DNA of 5,643 nucleotides from Chloroflexota bacterium (GTDB lineage Bacteria; Chloroflexota; Anaerolineae; Promineifilales; Promineifilaceae): NCBI GenBank assembly GCA_008501785.1, contig QQUD01000402.1, positions 1-5,643 on the forward strand, given 5' to 3'. Below the pieces are notes generated by a model that ran no database searches, had not been told where the DNA came from, and was given only the letters and a program-made list of their open reading frames with translations. Shown piece by piece: positions 1 through 4,695 of the stretch (its first letter is position 1; the number at the start of each line of letters is the position of its first letter). The position numbers and the translations under genes were made by a program.

Positions 1-378
1 ACGACATGTAAAAATTGAGGCTGTAAAAAAAGCAAATAACACTTGCCAATAGCTCTCTAAAACAACTGTTTTTTCTTTACCTGGTTGTCTCTCCATTAAA
101 AAAGGATGGCACAATTTTAAGACAGCCTAAAAATAAAAACCAGACCCAGATTATGCTTTTGGTTTTGCAAAGACGTCCAAACTGTTCGTTACAATCGGGC
201 ATGGTGCTTCTGCGATAAATACAGGGTGCCCTCGCCACGACCGTTACCAAACAAAAACAAAAAACGGAAAACAAAAAACGGCCGTTTCTCCATCACCACC
301 AATTACAGACATGATATTCCCCCATTTTTATGGAAGATCACAAGCAACAGTCAAAAATCAACGGACAACTGTTAACTT
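1..378. other. Non-coding, A/T-rich stretch without a supported gene
   Basis: This stretch lies downstream of the minus-strand vertex-protein gene. It is rich in A and T runs, especially at 247-280. The only long open frame (77-274, minus) has a TTG start, no family resemblance and low-complexity Phe/Val-rich sequence. A 22-codon minus frame (244-312) has a purine-rich GGGGGA before its ATG but resembles nothing. No tRNA, CRISPR array or clear intrinsic terminator is visible. The strongest local signal is the palindrome AAACGGCCGTTT at 276-287, which also recurs inside genes. Bases 200-241 look like spacer repeat sequence, but no second copy is present here to prove it. Confidence 0.6.
276..287. 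repeat. ACGGCCGT palindrome, intergenic copy of a recurrent octamer
   Basis: The perfect 12-bp palindrome AAACGGCCGTTT lies in non-coding DNA. Its core ACGGCCGT recurs exactly at 278-285, 883-890, 1989-1996, 2444-2451, 2786-2793, 3420-3427 and 5372-5379, with one-base variants at 2194-2201 and 4985-4992. Most copies are flanked by A on the left and T on the right, giving AACGGCCGTT. About 0.1 copies would be expected by chance in a window this size. The copies inside genes fall in all three codon phases, so the signal is in DNA rather than in a shared peptide. Its function is unknown: a highly iterated palindrome, a methylation site or a protein-binding site are all possible. Confidence 0.75.
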
Positions 379-648
379 TTAAGCCAACTCCACATCATCA
401 ACCACCCCAACAACCACCGCCCGAACAGGTGCCACTTTGCGTTTCAGAATTTGTCGAGCGCCATTGCCTTCATCCAGTACCAGCACCCGATCCCCAACCC
501 CCGCCTGTGCCACATCGACACAAATATCATAATCGCCGGTTGGCTCACCCTCTGGCGACAGCTTATCGACGACCAACAGCTTACGTCCATGAAATGCTTC
601 ATCTTTGATTGTTGCTACAACTGTGCCACTTACACGTCCAATATACAT
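379..648 (-). CDS. EutN/CcmL-family microcompartment vertex protein
   Basis: This 89-residue protein resembles the pentameric proteins (EutN, CcmL, generic BMV) that cap the vertices of bacterial microcompartment shells. The family pattern is clear along its whole length: MYIGRVSGTVVAT at the N-terminus, GRKLLVV at about 22-28, the glycine turn QAGVGD at about 50-55, EGNGARQ at about 60-66, and APVRAVVVGVVD near the C-terminus. The length is normal for a single-domain member. I chose the ATG at 648 because AAGGA sits seven bases upstream and the family N-terminus begins exactly there; the frame extends 32 codons further to 744, but that part is translated spacer repeat. The usual glycine after ARQIL is replaced by a basic KRK stretch. 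No hexameric shell protein, aldehyde dehydrogenase or other compartment gene is visible, so the compartment type cannot be assigned and a non-compartment role is possible. Confidence 0.92.
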   Translation of the reverse strand: MYIGRVSGTVVATIKDEAFHGRKLLVVDKLSPEGEPTGDYDICVDVAQAGVGDRVLVLDEGNGARQILKRKVAPVRAVVVGVVDDVELA

Positions 649-694
649 AGGAAAGTCCTTTAGTCGGTTAGTCTGGTAGTCGTTAGTTGGGTAG

Positions 695-722
695 ATCGTA
701 AATCGTAAATCATAAATCGTCA
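695..722. repeat. Heptamer tandem repeat (ATCGTAA x4)
   Basis: There are four head-to-tail copies of a 7-bp unit: ATCGTAA, ATCGTAA, ATCATAA and ATCGTCA. Just to the left, 661-694 carries looser GTTAGT/CGTTAGT repetition. Short heptamer tandem repeats like this are common in spacers of repeat-rich genomes such as cyanobacteria and Chloroflexota. The array overlaps the candidate minus-strand promoter of the vertex-protein gene, so copy number could change promoter spacing. Confidence 0.7.
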
Positions 723-723
723 A
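695..723 (-). promoter_or_regulatory. Candidate sigma-70-like promoter for the vertex-protein gene
   Basis: On the minus strand TTGACG (723-718, five of six to the -35 consensus) is followed after 17 bases by TACGAT (700-695, four of six to the -10 consensus). A start near 688 would give a leader of about 40 bases before the ATG at 648. Both boxes lie in the heptamer repeat, so the match could be partly fortuitous. Confidence 0.35.
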
Positions 724-737
724 TTTTAAGGTTCCAC

Positions 738-766
738 TTGTCATAACCTGTTCGCTATGCTATGCT
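738..766 (+). promoter_or_regulatory. Candidate sigma-70-like promoter for the rightward gene set
   Basis: TTGTCA at 738-743 (five of six to the -35 consensus) and TATGCT at 761-766 (four of six to the -10 consensus) are separated by 17 bases. This would start transcription around 773, about 30 bases before the TTG start of the first membrane protein. It is the best match in the spacer on this strand, but the -10 box is weak and no operator-like site is evident. Confidence 0.35.
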
Positions 767-802
767 GTCACCAGCCCGTTATAAATTTCCAGGAGGCCAA
801 AT

Positions 803-1045
803 TTGGTTGTTTCATTAGGTAGTATTGGACTAGGTTTGATGTGGGGCTGGTTGTTGGTGTTGGCGAGCCGGATGCGGGTGAAACGGCCGTTTATCCACAC
901 CACTTCCCTCATCCTGGCTACCATTGCCCTTGGTGTTGTCCAATTCTTGTTTGCTGGTGGGCCTGCTCTGGTTCGTCTTGCTGTTGCGATAGTGTTTGCT
1001 GCATTTGCTCATATTATTTGGCTGCGCAGCATTCAGCAGCAATAA
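803..1045 (+). CDS. Small three-helix membrane protein (80 aa), function unknown
   Basis: This 80-residue hydrophobic protein is probably integral to the cytoplasmic membrane. Three candidate transmembrane segments lie at about residues 4-22, 31-51 and 55-74. The loop between the first two, RMRVKR, is strongly basic and so is expected on the cytoplasmic side. The start is a TTG, supported by an almost ideal ribosome binding site, AGGAGG at 791-796 with six bases of spacing; no ATG in frame fits as well. I do not recognise the family. It is the first rightward gene after the divergent spacer and points toward the CHAT protease, with a second small membrane protein between. It could be a membrane partner or target of that protease, or an unrelated small protein. 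An ACGGCCGT octamer encodes its Lys-Arg-Pro-Phe stretch (residues 27-30). Confidence 0.7.
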   Translation: MVVSLGSIGLGLMWGWLLVLASRMRVKRPFIHTTSLILATIALGVVQFLFAGGPALVRLAVAIVFAAFAHIIWLRSIQQQ

Positions 1046-1052
1046 TGATTAC

Positions 1053-1125
1053 CGCAGAGAGCGCAGAGTACACAGAGATTCTTTTTCTTCCTCTGCCCCT
1101 TTGCCCCTTTACAACTTTGCGTTAA
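1053..1125. repeat. Degenerate 9-bp repeats forming a loose inverted repeat
   Basis: Three copies of a CGCAGAG-type unit occur with a period of nine bases (1053-1059, 1062-1068 and CACAGAG at 1071-1077). They are followed by a pyrimidine-rich opposite arm starting CTCTGCCCC at 1091 and ending with ACTTTGCG at about 1115-1122. The two halves are roughly complementary, so the element could fold as an imperfect long hairpin in the transcript between the two membrane-protein genes. I recognise this CGCAGAG/CTCTGCG style as a recurrent spacer repeat in many environmental bacterial genomes. It codes for nothing and makes the upstream extension of the next gene implausible. Confidence 0.6.
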
Positions 1126-1151
1126 ATTTTTTACCCAGGAGATATTTGAAA

Positions 1152-1580
1152 ATGGAAACAGAATCCGCAAGTTTAATTCAATTACTTGGTGCCGGTGGTT
1201 TTGGAGCCATCATTGGTTGGTACGTGTATTATATCAATCGTTACCGTAAAGAAGATGTTCAATTTAGCGATTTAACAACCGTGATCAGCATCATTGGTGG
1301 TGGTGCAATCTTAGCGTTGTTCCCAACTGGTACGGACTTGTTTGGTGCGTATGGCATTGGTCTTTTTGCCGGATTTTTCCTCTATTTCATTGTATTGTTA
1401 ATTATGGTCGGGCGGACGACTGCATTCAACGTAGACTGGTTTCTGGATGGACGGCGTGGCAAAGTAAAAGATACTGAATTCATTCCCGGTGCCACTCGCG
1501 AAACGGCTGCTGCCATGACGCTAGGCCAAAGCACAGCGGCCTCTGAATCTACCACTGATGATGGGGGTTCTCTAATTTAA
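1152..1580 (+). CDS. Three-helix membrane protein with hydrophilic C-terminal tail (142 aa), function unknown
   Basis: The protein is predicted to be integral to the membrane. Candidate transmembrane segments are at about residues 8-28 (glycine-rich, GAGGFGAIIG), 41-59 (containing IIGGGAILALF) and 63-87. The tail from about 88 to 142 is polar, with the basic patch GRRGKVK followed by a Ser/Thr/Asp-rich low-complexity end. The ATG at 1152 is preferred because AGGAG lies at 1137-1141; the frame stays open back to 996, but that part would overlap the preceding gene and translate the spacer repeat. The glycine spacing in the helices suggests close helix packing or oligomerisation, which is inference. 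It ends 73 bases before the CHAT protease gene on the same strand. Its exposed tail would be a plausible docking site or cleavage target, but nothing in the sequence proves it. Family not recognised. Confidence 0.78.
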   Translation: METESASLIQLLGAGGFGAIIGWYVYYINRYRKEDVQFSDLTTVISIIGGGAILALFPTGTDLFGAYGIGLFAGFFLYFIVLLIMVGRTTAFNVDWFLDGRRGKVKDTEFIPGATRETAAAMTLGQSTAASESTTDDGGSLI

Positions 1581-1640
1581 ATAAACAGCAATAGTTTTCA
1601 GATTACTCAACCAACCACAGATTGTTTATCCATTCACTTG

Positions 1641-1647
1641 AGGAGGT
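1641..1647 (+). promoter_or_regulatory. Strong ribosome binding site for the CHAT protease
   Basis: AGGAGGT matches the anti-Shine-Dalgarno sequence fully and lies six bases before the ATG at 1654. It fixes the start codon of the protease and implies efficient translation. Confidence 0.8.
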
Positions 1648-1653
1648 AACTTC

Positions 1654-3717
1654 ATGTTAACTGGCAAAGAGCTTTGGGCAGCAATCATTGATCGTTTATT
1701 GGGCAACGAATCTCTACGAGAACAATTCTTTGCCGACTCTGAGGCTGTTTTGCAGCCTTATAACTTGGAAGCTCGGGATATTCGTTGGTTTTCTCGCATT
1801 CGCACGCTGGCAGATTTAGAAAAACGGCAGCAGGAATTTGCAAAGTCAACCTTGTCAGGCAGTTCGCCTGCCAACGTGCCAACTTCTAAAGGTGTGTTAG
1901 AAGGAGCTGCGGCTGAAGATGAGACGATTCGGGTGGTGAATACCGGCTTTTCGTCTGAAGATGAACCGGAAACGCCGCTGTTGGCAGAACGGCCGTTACT
2001 CATCTCAACCCTCACCTACTTCTGGCTCGAAGTCGGCGAACCGATTGAAGGCTCCATCGAACTCGTACCCACTGCACTCCCTGAAGATTTACCGCCAAAA
2101 GCGAGGCTGCAAGTGGCGCTGTTCGGCTTCCAATCCGAATTTGAGCTAACGCCAACTGCTGAAATAGGTGAACTGGAAGTGCAGGAAGATGGTTCGGCCG
2201 TCGTGGTCAAGGATGCAATTGTGCCGCCATCGCTGCGAGGTGCCAACGACTTATTAGACAAGCGGCTGTTCTTCCCCGTGAAAACACCACCCGCTGCAGG
2301 CAAGCACCATCTGCGCTGCAATATTTATTATCAGCAAAACCTGATCCAATCTCGTCTGATTACAATGCACGTTTCAGCCAATCCACAGCCGATGCATGAC
2401 GCATTGGTGTCGGAACTGGATTATAATTTGTCACATTCGTTAAACGGCCGTCAACTGCAAGGCATGGGCGAAAACCGCCTGAGCATTATGCTCAACGACA
2501 ACGGCAACGGCACACACGGTCTCCGCTTTTTCGGTGCAGATGATACCGCACAGAAAAAAGAGCTGTTCAAAAATGATGCCGAACTCACCGAAGGCGCGTT
2601 GCAAGATTTGATTAACCAGGCCCGTGATGCGTTCCGCAAAGTGGCGTGGGGTGGCGGTTTATACGATTCGAGCAAAAAGTATCGTTATTATCAAAACGTA
2701 ACGATTCAACAATTGCAAAAGGATTTGGTGCTGCTGGCGAAGTCGGGGTACCGGTTTTATGATAGTTTGATCAAGCAGTTGGCAAACGGCCGTTCTGGTG
2801 CACGTGAGCTGAAAAAATTGATGCTTGCTGGTGGACAAATTCAAATCGCCGCCAAACGCGCCGCTCGTTTAGTCATTCCGGCTGCACTTTTCTACGACTA
2901 TCCATTGGATACCAGTCTGGCCCCGTCAGCTTACAAACTGTGCCAGGGATTCCAAGATGCCATTAGGAGCAACGCACCTTTGGAACGATGCGACTGCTTC
3001 CAGGGTAAATGTCCCTCTCACGATGATTTGGAAACGGTTTGCCCCAGCGGTTTCTGGGGATACCGGCATCGCCTTGGCTTGCCGTTAGACATCGCTGGCG
3101 CACCCGATGCACCAGTTGTCATCGAATGCCCGGACAAAGTTGAATTTACGATTGGTGTTTCAACCGACCCCAATTTCCGCGAGCGACCCAAACATGAAGC
3201 ACGGCTAAAAAAGCTGCAAGATGACATTATTTGGCATCACGCCGACACGCGCGATGAAGCGATTGAAGCGATGCAAGAAACATCGCCGCATGTGCTTTAC
3301 TTCTATTGTCATGGTGGTTTATCGGGTACAGTTCCCTTCATTCACGTTGGTGATCCGACAAAGGATCGGGGTATTACCCCCGACAATTTGGGTGCATATG
3401 ATATTTATTGGGAGGGAAGACGGCCGTTAGTGTTCATCAACGGCTGCCATACCACTGCCCTCGAACCCGATTCTGCTATTGATCTGGTAACAGCATTTGT
3501 TGAGGAATCTGCTGCTGCGGGCGTCATTGGCACCGAGATCACGCTGTTTGAGCCAATTGCGGTTGCGTTTGGCGAAGCGTGTATGCACCGTTTTCTGGTG
3601 CAGCGTCAAACGATTGGTGAAGCCGTTCGTGGTGCGCGGCTCAACATGCTAAAATCTATGAATCCGTTGGGGTTAGTTTACATCCCCTACGTGATGGCAA
3701 ATTTGAAATTGGTGTAG
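1654..3717 (+). CDS. CHAT-domain caspase-like protease with leader-like N-terminus
   Basis: This 687-residue protein has no signal peptide or membrane segment, so it is probably cytoplasmic. Its C-terminal part (about 485-687) is a CHAT domain, a cysteine peptidase fold related to caspases and separase. The expected dyad is visible: His553 in YCHGG after a hydrophobic strand, and Cys598 in FINGCHT, 45 residues later. The family ending TIGEAVRGARLNML...NPLGLVYIPY is intact, so activity is likely. Upstream in order: residues 1-60 form a small helical domain resembling NHLP/Os1348-type leader domains (LREQFFADSEAVLQPYNL); an acidic linker runs to about 108; a beta-rich domain of about 110-241 follows; then a mainly helical region of 245-430; then a Cys cluster (446, 448, 453, 463) before PSGFWGYRH. 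CHAT proteases commonly act in conflict, signalling or regulated-death systems. Here the neighbours are two small membrane proteins upstream and a DUF166 gene downstream. The substrate is unknown. Four ACGGCCGT octamers lie in this gene. Confidence 0.92.
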   Translation: MLTGKELWAAIIDRLLGNESLREQFFADSEAVLQPYNLEARDIRWFSRIRTLADLEKRQQEFAKSTLSGSSPANVPTSKGVLEGAAAEDETIRVVNTGFSSEDEPETPLLAERPLLISTLTYFWLEVGEPIEGSIELVPTALPEDLPPKARLQVALFGFQSEFELTPTAEIGELEVQEDGSAVVVKDAIVPPSLRGANDLLDKRLFFPVKTPPAAGKHHLRCNIYYQQNLIQSRLITMHVSANPQPMHDALVSELDYNLSHSLNGRQLQGMGENRLSIMLNDNGNGTHGLRFFGADDTAQKKELFKNDAELTEGALQDLINQARDAFRKVAWGGGLYDSSKKYRYYQNVTIQQLQKDLVLLAKSGYRFYDSLIKQLANGRSGARELKKLMLAGGQIQIAAKRAARLVIPAALFYDYPLDTSLAPSAYKLCQGFQDAIRSNAPLERCDCFQGKCPSHDDLETVCPSGFWGYRHRLGLPLDIAGAPDAPVVIECPDKVEFTIGVSTDPNFRERPKHEARLKKLQDDIIWHHADTRDEAIEAMQETSPHVLYFYCHGGLSGTVPFIHVGDPTKDRGITPDNLGAYDIYWEGRRPLVFINGCHTTALEPDSAIDLVTAFVEESAAAGVIGTEITLFEPIAVAFGEACMHRFLVQRQTIGEAVRGARLNMLKSMNPLGLVYIPYVMANLKLV

Positions 3718-3725
3718 TTACCGTC

Positions 3726-3746
3726 GGTCAAGACAGCGTCTTGACC
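3726..3746 (+). repeat. Hairpin 1 of a tandem pair (9-bp stem, AGC loop)
   Basis: GGTCAAGAC and GTCTTGACC form a perfect 9-bp stem around an AGC loop, eight bases after the protease stop codon. No T-run follows (the next bases are AATCT), so it is not a standard intrinsic terminator. It could be a REP-like element, an mRNA 3'-end stabiliser or a transcript processing site. Confidence 0.85.
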
Positions 3747-3751
3747 AATCT

Positions 3752-3772
3752 GGACAAAACAGCGTTTTGTCC
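3752..3772 (+). repeat. Hairpin 2 of a tandem pair (9-bp stem, AGC loop)
   Basis: GGACAAAAC and GTTTTGTCC form a perfect 9-bp stem around the same AGC loop, five bases after hairpin 1. Compared with hairpin 1 the left arm differs at stem positions 3 and 7, and the right arm carries the matching change at both, so pairing is kept. It ends six bases before the GGGAG ribosome binding site of the DUF166 gene and could influence its translation. Confidence 0.85.
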
Positions 3773-3791
3773 TACGTTGGGAGAAAATATT

Positions 3792-4556
3792 ATGCGTATT
3801 CTGGCAATCGTTACCGGGCAATATGGACAACGCCATGTAGATAATATTCGTGAGCATGGCCCAGATACATGGGAGATTGCTATATGGGAGGCTCCAACCA
3901 TTTACCCAATGGTGATTGATTATCCTGAAGATTACCTCCCTGAGACCTTGCCATCTGCCGATTTGATTCTCTCATTTGCCGAAGTCAAAGGGGTTGCTGA
4001 ACTGCTGCCAGATGTGGCTACCATGACCGGAGCCAAAGCGGTGCTGGTGGCAGTGGACAACGAAGCATGGTTGCCCAAAGGGTTAGCGCGTCAACTACGC
4101 GGTTGGCTCGACAAGATTAACGTCGCCAGTGCCATGCCCAAACCTTTGTGTTCACTGACAGAAACAGATTATGGCATCACGCTCAAGCAGCGTATTCCAT
4201 ATGACAGCCCGCAAATTTCCGAGTTTGCTCGTTTGTTTGGCAAACCAGAACTGGACGTTACCGTTGATCCAGATACACGGCGCATCACTATAGCGACTGT
4301 CAGTCGAGACGCGGTCTGCGGCTGTGCGCGTGCGGTTGCTGAACAAATAGTTGGTCTTTCTGCTGATGAGGTTGAGGAAAAAGCTGGGTTGGCTCACCAT
4401 CATTTTCCATGTCTGGCCAGCATGAAAAAGGAGCATGATTTTAACTACGATACGCTCATGCACGCCTCTGCCCGTTTGTTGCAAGATAATATTGGGGAAC
4501 AGATCAAGCCTTTCAAGCGCATCAACTACATCACGCCGGGGAAACGGACTGAATAA
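3792..4556 (+). CDS. DUF166-family protein, function unknown
   Basis: This 254-residue protein matches the DUF166 family, known from archaea and some bacteria and without an established function. Recognisable family features are the N-terminal strand MRILAIVTGQYG; the middle block with GAKAVLVAVDNEAWLPKGL (about 80-98); PKPLCSL with Cys120; a C-G-C motif at Cys176 and Cys178 in a VCGCARAVAEQI helix; and HHHFPCLASM with His202-204 and Cys207. Four cysteines and a His triplet at family-typical positions suggest metal, iron-sulfur or redox chemistry, which is inference. The length is typical and the protein appears soluble. I chose the ATG at 3792 because GGGAG lies at 3779-3783; the frame runs back to a TTG at 3741, but that start falls inside hairpin 1 and would translate hairpin 2. 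It follows the CHAT gene by 74 bases on the same strand and may share its transcript. Confidence 0.88.
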   Translation: MRILAIVTGQYGQRHVDNIREHGPDTWEIAIWEAPTIYPMVIDYPEDYLPETLPSADLILSFAEVKGVAELLPDVATMTGAKAVLVAVDNEAWLPKGLARQLRGWLDKINVASAMPKPLCSLTETDYGITLKQRIPYDSPQISEFARLFGKPELDVTVDPDTRRITIATVSRDAVCGCARAVAEQIVGLSADEVEEKAGLAHHHFPCLASMKKEHDFNYDTLMHASARLLQDNIGEQIKPFKRINYITPGKRTE

Positions 4557-4557
4557 T

Positions 4558-4589
4558 GAAATGTGAATAATTAATTGCGAAATGTGAAT
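4558..4589. repeat. 11-bp direct repeat in the convergent spacer
   Basis: GAAATGTGAAT occurs at 4558-4568 and again at 4579-4589, a period of 21 bases, just after the DUF166 stop codon. The remaining spacer to 4695 has no gene and no clear hairpin followed by a T-run, although a six-T run lies at 4686-4691. This is probably another small spacer repeat. Confidence 0.5.
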
Positions 4590-4695
4590 GGGGGCAATCA
4601 TCTCTCACCTAATAAGGAGCGCTGTGCGGTCATAAGATCAATCGCTGTGAGGGAGGGATATGTCGTGTTAAGAATCCTGTTATCGTTTTTTGTTC

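Noticed and set aside
77..274. 65-codon minus-strand open frame
   Set aside because: It has a TTG start in a T-rich run, biased Phe/Val/Cys composition, no ribosome binding site and no family resemblance; it is probably chance in non-coding DNA.
258..287. AAACGGCCGTTT plus T-rich tract as a terminator for the vertex-protein gene
   Set aside because: The palindrome has no spacer for a loop, leaving at most a four-base-pair stem, and the same word occurs inside genes.
244..312. 22-codon minus-strand frame with GGGGGA upstream of its ATG
   Set aside because: It is very short, its C-terminal half comes from poly-T sequence and the octamer palindrome, and nothing else supports translation.
649..744. 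32-codon N-terminal extension of the vertex protein
   Set aside because: The extension translates the heptamer repeat (LTIYDLRFTIY). The family N-terminus starts at MYIGRV, which has its own ribosome binding site.
996..1151. Upstream start of the 142-aa membrane protein
   Set aside because: It would overlap the preceding gene and translate the CGCAGAG spacer repeat; the ATG at 1152 has AGGAG upstream.
1581..1629. ATAAACA/TGTTTAT inverted repeat between the second membrane protein and the CHAT gene
   Set aside because: The arms are only seven bases and A/T-rich with a 35-base loop, which is easily expected by chance.
3726..3772. Hairpin pair as an intrinsic terminator
   Set aside because: Neither stem is followed by a T-run on either strand, so a standard factor-independent terminator is not supported.
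3741..3791. TTG start of the DUF166 frame at 3741
   Set aside because: It lies in the right arm of hairpin 1, lacks a ribosome binding site and adds residues unlike the family N-terminus.
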